Below are positions 6,594-13,527 of a DNA stretch of 46,539 nt, one piece after another. Source of the DNA: a virus; IMG/VR virus record IMGVR_UViG_3300036791_000263, positions 1 to 46,539 of that record; one strand, given 5' to 3'. Position 1 is the first letter of the stretch; every line of letters starts with the position of its first letter. The position numbers were made by a program, and so were the translations under genes. The notes under the pieces are model-generated. The model did not search any database, was not told where the DNA came from, and worked only from the letters and a program-made list of their open reading frames with translations.

Positions 6594-6826
6594 AGAGTAG
6601 TTTCGCACAAATCGCTTTGTGCGCAAGCATTAATTTCAACTATTTTTGCCTGATAACTTCGCGCTCCGAGCTTGCGCTGCTTGAGCCCAAGTCGAGCACG
6701 AGTTCTTTCACGCGCTGCGACCAAGTGCATGTCGCAATGCCAAGCGCTGAGGTGCAGCGGTGCTCCGCACACGACGCAGCGACGTTTGGCGTGCATGCGT
6801 TTTTGCCAATCGTGTTGCTTGCTCAT
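6590..6826 (-). CDS. Small zinc-ribbon-like protein, 78 aa
   Basis: Starts at ATG 6826 (MSKQHDW), overlapping the upstream stop as ATGA. RRCVVCGAPLHLSAWHCDMH gives a C-x2-C...C-x2-H set, followed by a very basic helix (ERTRARLGLKQRKLG). This suggests a short nucleic-acid-binding protein. Its 3' end contains promoter element copy 4. Confidence 0.65.
   Translation of the reverse strand: MSKQHDWQKRMHAKRRCVVCGAPLHLSAWHCDMHLVAARERTRARLGLKQRKLGARSYQAKIVEINACAQSDLCETTL
6597..6626 (-). promoter_or_regulatory. Early promoter/operator element copy 4 (diverged)
   Basis: -35-like TTGCGC, 18-base spacer ending TTTGTGCGA, -10-like AACTAC, then 3 bases to ATG 6593. It lies inside the end of the upstream gene, which may explain its divergence. 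It is nearly a perfect dyad (TTGCGCACAAA / TTTGTGCGAA), the clearest symmetry of all copies. Confidence 0.5.
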
Positions 6827-7134
6827 GACTTTTGGCCTTGATCTTGAGCGATGCCGAGCTGCTTGCACTTGGCAGTCCAAGCGGCGTCAGTCGCCTCTTT
6901 GAGAAAGCCGATTTTCACGAGAAAGCGCAGCTGCGAATTGCGCGCGCCTCGGCAAAGCCGTTCGGCCTTGCCCGTGTGCTCGTTGATCGCATTGCTACCT
7001 GTCGAGTGACAGATGCGCGACGCTTCACTAAAGGCGCTTGCCTCAAGCATAGGCACGAGATCAGCATGCTCAGAGCCTTCACGCCACGGGCACGTTGCGC
7101 ACATATTCTTTTGCACTGGCATTCGTTTGCTCAT
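6823..7134 (-). CDS. DUF6283-like Cys-rich phage protein, 103 aa
   Basis: Starts at ATG 7134 (ATGA overlap). The order CATCPWREGS...RICHSTGSNAI...LCRGARNSQL is a pattern I recognise from a common family of small phage proteins (DUF6283-like), with four conserved Cys and one His that probably bind a metal. Function is not established. It is in an operon of small zinc proteins. Confidence 0.65.
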   Translation of the reverse strand: MSKRMPVQKNMCATCPWREGSEHADLVPMLEASAFSEASRICHSTGSNAINEHTGKAERLCRGARNSQLRFLVKIGFLKEATDAAWTAKCKQLGIAQDQGQKS

Positions 7135-7358
7135 ATTGTAAATTCGAGTGAAAAACCGCCTTTCGTGACAGGCGCGTCATGCCCACACTTGCAGCACTCG
7201 CCGTTCTCATACAGAGCGTTCGGCTCAGTGAACGTGCAGCGCTCACCGCACTTCGGACAGGTGAATTTGAAGTGAACGATCGCGCCCGGAATCTGCCTGA
7301 TCGCCTCTTGAGCGCGCTTCATCAGTTCCTCGCGCGGTAAGTCGTGGTAATCTTTCAT
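7131..7358 (-). CDS. Zinc-ribbon protein, 75 aa
   Basis: Starts at ATG 7358 (MKDYHDLPREEL; ATGA overlap on both sides). Two CxxC pairs (FTCPKCGERC and CCKCGHDA) form a classical zinc ribbon. An amphipathic helix precedes it. Probably a nucleic-acid-binding or adaptor protein. Confidence 0.7.
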   Translation of the reverse strand: MKDYHDLPREELMKRAQEAIRQIPGAIVHFKFTCPKCGERCTFTEPNALYENGECCKCGHDAPVTKGGFSLEFTI

Positions 7359-7477
7359 CTGACTGTGACGACTGCGCGGTTCTCCTTGCGCTGGTGGCGC
7401 CAGTTGAACGTGCGCAGAGCGATATTGACGGGCCGTTTGCGCCGCCTGATGATCTTGATCTTGCGGGTCGTTTTCAT
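7355..7477 (-). CDS. Small very basic protein, 40 aa
   Basis: ATG 7477 overlaps the previous stop as ATGA, and its own stop overlaps the next ATG. Eleven of the 40 residues are Arg and five are Lys (KTTRKIKIIRRRKRPVN). It is likely to bind nucleic acid by charge. Overlaps on both sides support it. Confidence 0.6.
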   Translation of the reverse strand: MKTTRKIKIIRRRKRPVNIALRTFNWRHQRKENRAVVTVR

Positions 7478-7767
7478 GATTCGCGTTGGGCGAGGCGTTT
7501 CCATAAAATGTCCGTGACGTGCCTTTCGTCGACGAAGCTCTCCTCAGGTTCGCTCGGTGTGTGTAGACCGCTCGCATAGCGGGCCGTCTGCCAGTTGAGG
7601 TGCTCGTCACGAATCAGCACGATGCGGAAGCTGTCGCGCTTGTGCTCTTTGCCCGCGTCATATTCGTAAACGCAGATCGTTCCGAATCCGTCGTAGTCTT
7701 TCGGAGCCGTCGTGCGCTTGACGTGATAGGTCACGCTGTCGCCGTTGATTTTGATTTCGATTTTCAT
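7474..7767 (-). CDS. Hypothetical protein, 97 aa
   Basis: First gene of the operon 7767-to-6295, starting 5 bases after promoter-like copy 5. It opens with a beta-strand MKIEIKINGDSVTYHVK and is rich in charged and aromatic residues. No family is recognised. Confidence 0.65.
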   Translation of the reverse strand: MKIEIKINGDSVTYHVKRTTAPKDYDGFGTICVYEYDAGKEHKRDSFRIVLIRDEHLNWQTARYASGLHTPSEPEESFVDERHVTDILWKRLAQRES

Positions 7768-7772
7768 AGTGT

Positions 7773-7802
7773 GTAATATTGCACAAGTAGAAAAATGTGC
7801 AA
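7773..7802 (-). promoter_or_regulatory. Early promoter/operator element copy 5
   Basis: -35-like TTGCAC, 18-base spacer with TTTTCTACTTGTGCAA, -10-like TATTAC, then 5 bases to ATG 7767. Confidence 0.7.
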
Positions 7803-7803
7803 G

Positions 7804-8247
7804 TCAGTATTTTGCTGGTTTGTAATGTGTCGCCATCGGCAGCTCGTTGCGCAGTTTCTGGTAGTCAGCATCGAGCGCCTGTTCTTTGACCATCGCCAGT
7901 GAGCGCGGCATCGCTTGTGCATTCGACATGTGCGTGTCGAAGTGCGAGCAACCGAACGGCGCGACGGCGTGAATCTTGCAGCGGTCGTTCTCGTCGAGGA
8001 ACACGCAGCGCCCTTTGCGGAAGCGCGGTGTGATCGTGCCGACGCGATGCGTCTTGCCGTCGTGCGTTTGCACGAGCGCGCCCGGGCTGGCCCAGAAGTG
8101 CTCTTTCGCTGTCTCGCGATCTTCGCCGAGATGTTCAGCGATGCGTTCGAAGTCGCCCGGCCTGAGCGGTCCCGGTTGCCGTTTGCAGCAAGCCTTGCAC
8201 TCGTTGCACGCGCACGTTGTTCGATTGAATTGATCTGTTTCGTTCAT
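7804..8247 (-). CDS. YkgJ-family metal-binding protein, 147 aa
   Basis: ATG 8247 overlaps the previous stop as ATGA. The N-terminal Cys cluster (C12, C14, C17, C20, C21 in TCACNECKACCKRQPG) and later C81, C90 and C100 (RCVFLDENDRCKIHAVAPFGC) are the signature of the YkgJ/CxxCxxCC zinc- or iron-chelating family. Cellular members are of unclear function, and phage copies occur. It ends the 9000-to-7804 operon; no terminator is seen. Confidence 0.8.
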   Translation of the reverse strand: MNETDQFNRTTCACNECKACCKRQPGPLRPGDFERIAEHLGEDRETAKEHFWASPGALVQTHDGKTHRVGTITPRFRKGRCVFLDENDRCKIHAVAPFGCSHFDTHMSNAQAMPRSLAMVKEQALDADYQKLRNELPMATHYKPAKY

Positions 8248-8450
8248 GATTCTTCGTCAATTTGCTCGCCCATTTCTTCCAACTCTTGTCGACCTTCGCC
8301 GGGACGCGTCAGCGACCAGCCGCAATAGCAACGTTCAAGTCCTCTGTGATACCCGCATTCTAGGCAGACTTTTGCCCCGCAGTAGCGTGACCACTCAAAA
8401 AAGCCGCCGCAGATTTTGCACTGGTTTTTTTCTGTCAGTTCGACACTCAT
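8244..8450 (-). CDS. Zinc-binding phage protein, 68 aa
   Basis: Starts at ATG 8450 (MSVELTEK; ATGA overlap). CKICGG...CGAKVCLECGYHRG...RCYCGWSLTRPGEGRQELE contains several CxxC elements and a conserved acidic-Gly tail. I have seen this arrangement in small proteins from unrelated phages. Function unknown. Confidence 0.75.
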   Translation of the reverse strand: MSVELTEKNQCKICGGFFEWSRYCGAKVCLECGYHRGLERCYCGWSLTRPGEGRQELEEMGEQIDEES

Positions 8451-8734
8451 CGGTAACCTCCGCGAACGCGCATCGCGTGAGTGATCTCGCCGTGATGAGC
8501 GCGAGCGGCCATTTGCCGCGCCTCTTGAGCGTGACCGCCGCGCGGTAGACGCGAAAGCTGCTTGATGCGCTTCGCGATCTCGTTGCGGCAACTCTCTTCG
8601 ATCTCGTCCTCGCCTGACTCGTTCGCCGCGCTCAGTTTTTGCCAAAGCTCGTCGGTTGTGAGATCGTCGTTCTCGAACTCTGAGACGTGGCGACCGTCAG
8701 CGCTGTCGCCGTATTTGTTGAATCGTGTTTTCAT
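8447..8734 (-). CDS. Hypothetical protein, 95 aa
   Basis: Starts at ATG 8734, with ATGA overlaps on both sides. An acidic first half (SEFENDDLTTDELWQKL, then GEDEIEES) changes to a basic C-terminal half. Probably helical. No family is recognised. Confidence 0.65.
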   Translation of the reverse strand: MKTRFNKYGDSADGRHVSEFENDDLTTDELWQKLSAANESGEDEIEESCRNEIAKRIKQLSRLPRGGHAQEARQMAARAHHGEITHAMRVRGGYR

Positions 8735-9000
8735 GAGCAGAGACCTTTCAGCAGTCCGAACTCGCTCGTGCCCTCGTAAAAGCGCACGCGATCGTTCTCG
8801 AAATAGTCGGTTGTGATGTCCGTGTTGTTCTCAGGTCGCAGCTCGCGCGGCAGACCTTTGAGAATGCTCTTCGCGTAAAGCGTCACTGCGACGCGACCGT
8901 CGACGAGCTTCGTCAGCGAATACCAGCAAGGATAATATTTGCCGGCAGCGTCTCTGACGCCTTTCTTGAGGAATTTAACTGTCTTGGTTTCGTTTGTCAT
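8731..9000 (-). CDS. Hypothetical protein, 89 aa
   Basis: Starts at ATG 9000 (MTNETKTVKFLKKGV), 3 bases after promoter copy 6; the longer reading to 9033 would include the promoter and is rejected. It looks like a small beta-rich domain (GKYYPCWYSLTKLVDGRVAVTLYAK, quoted in part as CWYSLTKLVDGRVAVTLYA). First gene of the operon ending with the YkgJ-like gene. Confidence 0.65.
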   Translation of the reverse strand: MTNETKTVKFLKKGVRDAAGKYYPCWYSLTKLVDGRVAVTLYAKSILKGLPRELRPENNTDITTDYFENDRVRFYEGTSEFGLLKGLCS

Positions 9001-9124
9001 AGTGTAAGATTGCACAAGTAGAAAAAGAGTCAAGCAGATTTTTCAAAAGATGAAAACCGTGATCGAGCACAACCTTTTCGACTGCGTGACGCTGATCGCC
9101 ACTTAGCACGCGCGGTTGATTCAT
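8975..9124 (-). CDS. Doubtful 49-aa reading frame across a promoter
   Basis: ATG 9124 overlaps an upstream stop as ATGA, and the first part (MNQPRVLSGDQRHAVEKVV) looks natural. But it reads straight through promoter copy 6 and into the start of the 9000 gene. A competing frame (9030-9230, from TTG) covers the same bases. I give both as weak. Confidence 0.3.
   Translation of the reverse strand: MNQPRVLSGDQRHAVEKVVLDHGFHLLKNLLDSFSTCAILHYDKRNQDS
9004..9033 (-). promoter_or_regulatory. Early promoter/operator element copy 6
   Basis: -35-like TTGACT, 18-base spacer with TTTTCTACTTGTGCAA, -10-like TCTTAC, then 3 bases to ATG 9000. Confidence 0.7.
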
Positions 9125-9324
9125 CTTTCGATTTGCTGAACACTGTCGCGAACATGCGGTAGCAATCCGCTTCGTTGTATATCGTGTCTCTCACGCTTGC
9201 ACTTTGGTTCGTCACGACAGCGTTCAACAAGTCGATTTTCTGCAGTCAGTGAGCGCCTTGCTCTACGGCCTCTGCCTCGCTCACAAAATGGTGTCGAGAA
9301 CGTGCGCTCGTTGACTGCAGACAT
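9121..9324 (-). CDS. Doubtful 67-aa reading frame
   Basis: From ATG 9324; its stop overlaps the ATG at 9124 as ATGA. The product is Arg- and Cys-rich (CERGRGRRARRSL), more like a shifted frame than a gene. The 9125-9382 stretch has no convincing alternative, so this entry only records what is there. Confidence 0.25.
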   Translation of the reverse strand: MSAVNERTFSTPFCERGRGRRARRSLTAENRLVERCRDEPKCKRERHDIQRSGLLPHVRDSVQQIER

Positions 9325-9382
9325 TTTTCTATTCAGAGTAGGCGACTGCACACCGAAGCAATCGCCGTTCTCTGCACACTTT

Positions 9383-9496
9383 TTAGCTGACCAATTCAGC
9401 TTCGATCACAGGGAGATCGAGGTTTTGTCGCAGCGTGCTTTCTGCCAAAGGCATGAGTTCCCACTGCGGTTCAACTATCATTAGTTCGTTTGTCAT
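9383..9496 (-). CDS. Short early peptide, 37 aa
   Basis: Starts at ATG 9496 (MTNELMIVEPQWELM), 4 bases after promoter copy 7. The shared first codons and promoter make expression likely. A stop at 9383 follows a helical stretch. It may be a small regulator or the truncated start of a longer gene. Confidence 0.55.
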   Translation of the reverse strand: MTNELMIVEPQWELMPLAESTLRQNLDLPVIEAELVS

Positions 9497-9500
9497 GCTG

Positions 9501-9530
9501 CTACAATCGCACAAGTAGAAAAAGAGTCAA
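9501..9530 (-). promoter_or_regulatory. Early promoter/operator element copy 7
   Basis: -35-like TTGACT, 18-base spacer with TTTTCTACTTGTGCGA, -10-like TTGTAG, then 4 bases to ATG 9496. It is the outermost leftward promoter of this arm. Confidence 0.65.
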
Positions 9531-9637
9531 GCAGTTTTCTTCAAGTATTTCACTTTTTTTTCACTGGCTTAAACCGCGCAATTCCAAGCAGTTACAGCCG
9601 AAGCGCAAAAAATACTCGCACATTTTTCTTTTCGTCG

Positions 9638-9667
9638 TATGATTTTTCTTGTTGAATCAAGAGGGAG
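9638..9667 (+). promoter_or_regulatory. Possible rightward promoter and strong ribosome site
   Basis: TATGAT at 9638-9643 is close to a -10 consensus, though no good -35 is seen 17-18 bases before it. AGAGGGAGG near 9660-9668 is a strong Shine-Dalgarno for ATG 9674. This is the divergence point between the leftward early arm and the rightward late block; 9531-9637 holds nothing else I recognise. Confidence 0.4.
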
Positions 9668-9673
9668 GCCATT

Positions 9674-9862
9674 ATGGGCAAAGTCAGTTCGAGAGTTCGC
9701 TCATTCCGCAACCGTGCCCGATCAGGTGCAATCATGTCGACGAAGACATTCAACGCGATTGTGCGCTCGTATCCAAACAAAGCACGCGGTTTGAAGGCAG
9801 CAGGCGCAGCCTATTGGGCCGCAGCCAAACGCAGAGCAGCAGGTAAACGTAAAGGCTCATGA
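9674..9862 (+). CDS. Small basic protein, 62 aa
   Basis: ATG 9674 has a strong Shine-Dalgarno; the start at 9649 would lie before it. The product is very basic with an Ala-rich end (AAGAAYWAAAKRRAAGKRK). Sequences of the form IMSTKTFNAIV...KAAGAAYWAA occur in small phage proteins of unknown role, often near packaging genes. Nucleic-acid binding is likely. Confidence 0.65.
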   Translation: MGKVSSRVRSFRNRARSGAIMSTKTFNAIVRSYPNKARGLKAAGAAYWAAAKRRAAGKRKGS

Positions 9863-10224
9863 AACAGTCGATGCAGATCGAGCGCGCCCAGCTCACGAAC
9901 GATCTTGCTGATCTCGTGCGCGCGACGTTCATGCACGCCTACCGCAAACGGCTCTGTGGCGCGAGCGAGCAAGAACTGATCATCGAGCACGACATCGAGG
10001 CTGCCTACGAGGGCATTGACGAGCGCGTGCGTGAGACTGCGCGCTGTGCCATCCATACTGCTGTCATTGCCGCTGAGCATGGCATTCCGTTCGCGCAAGC
10101 GTGCGAGCTACTCAGTCAGCAGATCGAGGAGAGCGTTGACAAACTGCTGCTCGGCACCAAGCGCAGACACCCACACCCTAGGCCCCACCCTCACGGCTCA
10201 CCTATACCCGAATCCAAAACGTGA
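9859..10224 (+). CDS. Hypothetical helical protein, 121 aa
   Basis: ATG 9859 overlaps the previous stop as ATGA; an alternative start is ATG 9871. Largely helical, followed by a His-Pro-rich tail (KRRHPHPRPHPHGSP). The tail may bind metal or be unstructured. No family is recognised. Confidence 0.6.
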   Translation: MKQSMQIERAQLTNDLADLVRATFMHAYRKRLCGASEQELIIEHDIEAAYEGIDERVRETARCAIHTAVIAAEHGIPFAQACELLSQQIEESVDKLLLGTKRRHPHPRPHPHGSPIPESKT

Positions 10225-10260
10225 AGCAGTTACGCACCACAACCATCGTGTTGATCTCGT

Positions 10261-10413
10261 ATGCCATGGACGAAAACAAATAAACGCAACAGCAGAGGCG
10301 CGCGACTGTATCGTTCGCCAAGTGGCAAGCTGTGGACAGCCCGTAGTATTCGAGCATACAAGGCAACAGGTGGCTTTCGCCGAGCTGTGCGATCGGCACG
10401 AGCCAAGAGATGA
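10261..10413 (+). CDS. Small very basic protein, 50 aa
   Basis: A clean short frame from ATG 10261 with a natural-looking product (RLYRSPSGKLWTARSIRAYK) containing about 18 Arg/Lys. No strong ribosome site precedes it. It may bind DNA or RNA. The remaining 10414-10619 stretch contains only very short frames that I would not call. Confidence 0.5.
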   Translation: MPWTKTNKRNSRGARLYRSPSGKLWTARSIRAYKATGGFRRAVRSARAKR

Positions 10414-10619
10414 GTCGATGAATCATTGCGATGAAACAACAGCGATCAACATCCATGCACTTGCTCTCACTAATTCGTTCGCTCAATCATAGCCATAACC
10501 GTCCATGATCCTGCGAGCAACGATCGAATCAATGCGAGCGAGTTCTTCGCGCATCGCTTCGACAATCGATCGTCATTGCATCCAAAGAATTAAGAGAGCC
10601 TCACTGACCACCTATCTCT

Positions 10620-10728
10620 GCCAAAATTTTTGGCTGAAATTTTTACCCGTTTTTAAGTTTTACCGGCGCTCGGACCGGCGGCGCGTGCAGAGACGCCCGG
10701 ATCCGGCCTAGGCCAACCGGACCATGGT
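10620..10728. other. Palindrome-rich region, candidate packaging (cos/pac) site
   Basis: Directly upstream of the small terminase gene lie a 15-base A/T dyad (10620-10634, GCCAAAATTTTTGGC), then two perfect 10-bp palindromes overlapping by two bases (CCGGATCCGG at 10697-10706 and GGCCTAGGCC at 10705-10714), then ACCATGGT (10721-10728). In lambda-type phages cos lies beside the small terminase gene, so this is a reasonable cut or binding site. Proof would need genome ends. Confidence 0.4.
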
Positions 10729-10736
10729 TCCATCGT

Positions 10737-11291
10737 ATGACGCGTAACAAAGTCACATCTGCGCAGATGGCAGAAATTCTCGAAATCAATACGAATGAAC
10801 TGTTTAGGTTAACGAATGCGGGCGTGCTGCAGCGATCGACCGAAGCCCGCAAGGGTCACGAGCGCGTCGTTTACGATTGGCGCGCGAACGTGAAAGCGTA
10901 TATCAGGCACTTGACGAAGCCCGCTCGACAGGCGCAGGACGACTACGTCTACGAGAGACACGAGACGCAGCGCATTATTCGTCAGCAGAAAGAACTCGAA
11001 TATGGTTTGGCGACTGGCGACCTCATAAAGCGCGAAAAGGTGACGTTGCTCGTGGTCAATCTACTGTCAGCGACGAAGAATCATCTGCTCGCGGTGCCGT
11101 CGCGCCTGACGCGGGTGATACTCGGCATCACTGATTATCGCACAGCTTACAACCTGCTTTACGATGCAGTCGAGCTTGCCTTGCGGGAGCTGGTCGAGTT
11201 CGATGCTGAAAAGATATTCGCAACTGCTCATGCCAAAAACGGTCAGCCCGAAAAAATCAAAGCTGCAGCTGCCGCACGTCGACGAAGATGA
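10737..11291 (+). CDS. terS: Terminase small subunit
   Basis: A 184-residue protein just before the large terminase. Residues 1-60 form a winged-helix-like DNA-recognition domain (VTSAQMAEILEINTNELFRL...AGVLQR), as in lambda Nu1. Then comes a long helical region and a basic tail (AAAAARRRR). In lambda-type phages this subunit binds the cos region and recruits the large subunit. The stop lies inside the start region of the large subunit gene. Confidence 0.8.
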   Translation: MTRNKVTSAQMAEILEINTNELFRLTNAGVLQRSTEARKGHERVVYDWRANVKAYIRHLTKPARQAQDDYVYERHETQRIIRQQKELEYGLATGDLIKREKVTLLVVNLLSATKNHLLAVPSRLTRVILGITDYRTAYNLLYDAVELALRELVEFDAEKIFATAHAKNGQPEKIKAAAAARRRR

Positions 11292-13224
11292 TCGCGCGCT
11301 GTTGCGCGAGTGGCAACAAGGCGCATGCCCGCCGTCGCGCCTGACGCTGAGCGAATGGGCAGATCGCTATCGCGTGCTATCGAGCGAGTCGAGCGCTGAA
11401 CCCGGTCAGTGGGTCACGGCGAACGTGCCGTATGAGAAAGCGATCATGGACGCGATCAGCGACCCGTTCGTGCCGCGCGTGGTCGTGCAAAAGGGCGCGC
11501 AGCTGGGCATCACTGACGCGGCTATTCTGAACCCGATCGGTTACTTCATTGATCAAGACCCGTGCCCGATCTTGGTCGTGCAGCCGACAGTCGAGCTGGC
11601 TGAAGCGTTCTCGACAGACAGGCTTGCGCCGATGCTGCGCGACTCGCCGCACTTGCGCGCGAAGGTAGCAGACCCGAGAGCGCGCGACTCGCAGAACACG
11701 CTGCGCAGAAAAGGCTTCAAGGGCGGTTACGTCGCGATCGGCGGTGCGAACAGCGCAGCGAGCCTCTCTGGGCGACCGGTGCGCGTTGTGCTGCTCGACG
11801 ATGTCGATCGCTACCCGTCAAGCGCCGGGACTGAAGGCAACCCGTTACAGCTTGCGATCGCGCGCACAAGTGGTTTCTGGAATCGCAAGGTCGTCATTAT
11901 CAGTTCGCCTGGAACGCGTGGCGTGAGCCACATCGAGCGCGAGATGCTGCAGTCGACGTGCGAACACTGGTATTTGCCGTGTCCTGAGTGCGGTGCGATG
12001 CAGGTTCTGATGTTCGAGCGCATCGATTTCGACGATCTGACGCACAGCTGCGTTGAATGCCCTGCGCGCTCGCTGAAGTTCCGCTGGTTGCAAGGCAGAG
12101 GCGAGTTCAGGGCACATCGACCGTTCGACGATCACGGGCGCAAAGTCACGACGCGCGGTTTCTACGTGAGCGGGCTTTACAACCCGTGGCTTGAATGGGA
12201 CGTGCTGCGCGACGAGTTCGTGCTTGCAGCTCGCGCAAACGAAGAGGGCGACGTTGAACCATTGAAGGCTTTCAACAACACGCGCTTGGGCAAGTTGCAC
12301 GAAGAACAAGGCAGTAAGGTGCAGATCGATCTCTACGACACGCGGCGCGAAGAGTTCGCTGCTGAAGTGCCACAGGGCGTGCTCGTGATCACTGCAGGCG
12401 CTGACGTGCAAGATCAATCGCTGCACTGCGACGTGATCGGCTGGGGCGCAGGCTTCGAGAACTGGCATCTCGATTACTTGACGATACCGGGCGACCCGCG
12501 CACCGATGAGCCGTGGGAGGCGCTCGATGAAGCAGTTTTCAACCGAGTTTTCACCACTTTTGATGGTAAAAAGATGCGAGTTCGGCGCATGTGCATTGAC
12601 TCAAGTTTCGCATCTGACTACGTCTACGCCTACACGAAGGCGCGCCAACCGCGCTGCATCGCGATAAAAGGCATGGGTGGTCTCGGTAAACCAGCGATCT
12701 GCGCGCTCACATTCTCGAAATCGAATCGTTGTCTGATCGCATCGATCGGCGTCGACACGTTGAAAGAGGAGATCATGAACCGTTTGAACGTCTCGGTCGT
12801 TGGCGCTGGCTTCTGTCATTACCCGAAGAGCGACTTCGAAGGCGAACCGATCAACGGCTACGATGTTGACTACTTCGAGGGCTTGCGCGCCGAGTCACGC
12901 ATCACAAAATCGAAATATGGTTTCAAGACCTACGTCTGGACAAAGCGCGTTTCGCAGCGCAACGAAAGCTGGGACTGTTTCGTCTACGCTCTCGCTGCGA
13001 CCCGGCTGCCGCATTCAGGCATCAAGCTCGCGACGACAGCGCGCAACGGCGTGAAGCTCGAAACGATGACGCGCGACGTGTTATTCGAAAGTCAGACTAA
13101 CGAGTCAAAGCAGAGCGCGAAGTTCGGCGCGCAATCGATGGCGACTGACCTTGTTGAAAAGCCGAAGCAGGCAGCGCCTGTCAACAAGACGCAGTTTGGT
13201 GCGATGAATCGACCGATCTACTGA
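11230..13224 (+). CDS. terL: Terminase large subunit, GpA family
   Basis: About 664 residues from ATG 11230; ATG 11203 is also possible. Both starts overlap the small subunit gene. A Walker A-like segment VQKGAQLGIT (about residues 86-95) and Walker B VVLLDDVDRYP (about 186-196) give the packaging ATPase. A Cys set (PCPEC ... CVEC) and the nuclease-region segment TAGADVQDQSLHCDVIGWG match lambda GpA-type enzymes. The protein cuts concatemeric DNA and pumps it into the prohead with the portal. Its end is overlapped by a leftward gene. Confidence 0.93.
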   Translation: MPKTVSPKKSKLQLPHVDEDDRALLREWQQGACPPSRLTLSEWADRYRVLSSESSAEPGQWVTANVPYEKAIMDAISDPFVPRVVVQKGAQLGITDAAILNPIGYFIDQDPCPILVVQPTVELAEAFSTDRLAPMLRDSPHLRAKVADPRARDSQNTLRRKGFKGGYVAIGGANSAASLSGRPVRVVLLDDVDRYPSSAGTEGNPLQLAIARTSGFWNRKVVIISSPGTRGVSHIEREMLQSTCEHWYLPCPECGAMQVLMFERIDFDDLTHSCVECPARSLKFRWLQGRGEFRAHRPFDDHGRKVTTRGFYVSGLYNPWLEWDVLRDEFVLAARANEEGDVEPLKAFNNTRLGKLHEEQGSKVQIDLYDTRREEFAAEVPQGVLVITAGADVQDQSLHCDVIGWGAGFENWHLDYLTIPGDPRTDEPWEALDEAVFNRVFTTFDGKKMRVRRMCIDSSFASDYVYAYTKARQPRCIAIKGMGGLGKPAICALTFSKSNRCLIASIGVDTLKEEIMNRLNVSVVGAGFCHYPKSDFEGEPINGYDVDYFEGLRAESRITKSKYGFKTYVWTKRVSQRNESWDCFVYALAATRLPHSGIKLATTARNGVKLETMTRDVLFESQTNESKQSAKFGAQSMATDLVEKPKQAAPVNKTQFGAMNRPIY

Positions 13225-13408
13225 CGGCTTGTTCTTTTGCCCATTCGCAGAGCACGTTCGCAGCGACGCGCGTGCGATAAACTTGACCGTTGCTCTGTCG
13301 CTCAACGCGCACGAGTTCGATCAGCACGGCTTTCGGGACGACAGTCTCGATGCGCACGTCACCGAGCTTTGGACGACCGCGCGATCGCGAAATGATGACG
13401 ACTTTCAC
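13181..13408 (-). CDS. Ribbon-helix-helix DNA-binding protein, 75 aa
   Basis: A leftward gene inside the rightward head block, from GTG 13408. GRPKLGDVRIETVVPKAVL gives the beta-strand, followed by helix LIELVRVERQ and helix VYRTRVAANVLCEWA. The order and lengths fit an Arc/CopG-type ribbon-helix-helix repressor. It has its own promoter with a near-consensus -10, and its end overlaps the terminase gene by 44 bases. A regulator of the head genes or of itself is likely. The longer reading to TTG 13447 would run into the promoter. Confidence 0.65.
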   Translation of the reverse strand: MKVVIISRSRGRPKLGDVRIETVVPKAVLIELVRVERQSNGQVYRTRVAANVLCEWAKEQAVSRSVDSSHQTASC

Positions 13409-13418
13409 TTCGCAGAGT

Positions 13419-13447
13419 TCTATAGCAGACGACGCTCGACCGAGCAA
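13419..13447 (-). promoter_or_regulatory. Promoter of the antisense ribbon-helix-helix gene
   Basis: -35 TTGCTC (13442-13447), 17-base spacer, -10 TATAGA (13419-13424), both close to sigma-70 consensus. The start codon is 10 bases further on, so the leader would be only about 3-4 bases. Confidence 0.6.
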
Positions 13448-13457
13448 AGAGGATTTT

Positions 13458-13487
13458 TTGCGCTTTAATTCGAGCCGATTTTATACT
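13458..13487 (+). promoter_or_regulatory. Rightward promoter before the head genes
   Basis: -35 TTGCGC (13458-13463), 18-base spacer, -10 TATACT (13482-13487). It lies back to back with the leftward promoter, about 40 bases before ATG 13528, and could drive the portal-to-tail operon. The shared region could be the operator of the ribbon-helix-helix protein. Confidence 0.5.
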
Positions 13488-13527
13488 CGTTTAATCCCGA
13501 AGCGTCGTGTGCTACTCGTCGCTTTGA

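Noticed and set aside
9004-9033. TACACT near the start codon as the real -10 box
   Set aside because: It would lie 21 bases from the -35 and put the transcript start inside the gene; TCTTAC with 18 bases fits all copies.
10505-10711. 68-codon rightward frame upstream of the small terminase
   Set aside because: It runs through the palindrome region, is Arg-rich at the end, and lacks a ribosome site.
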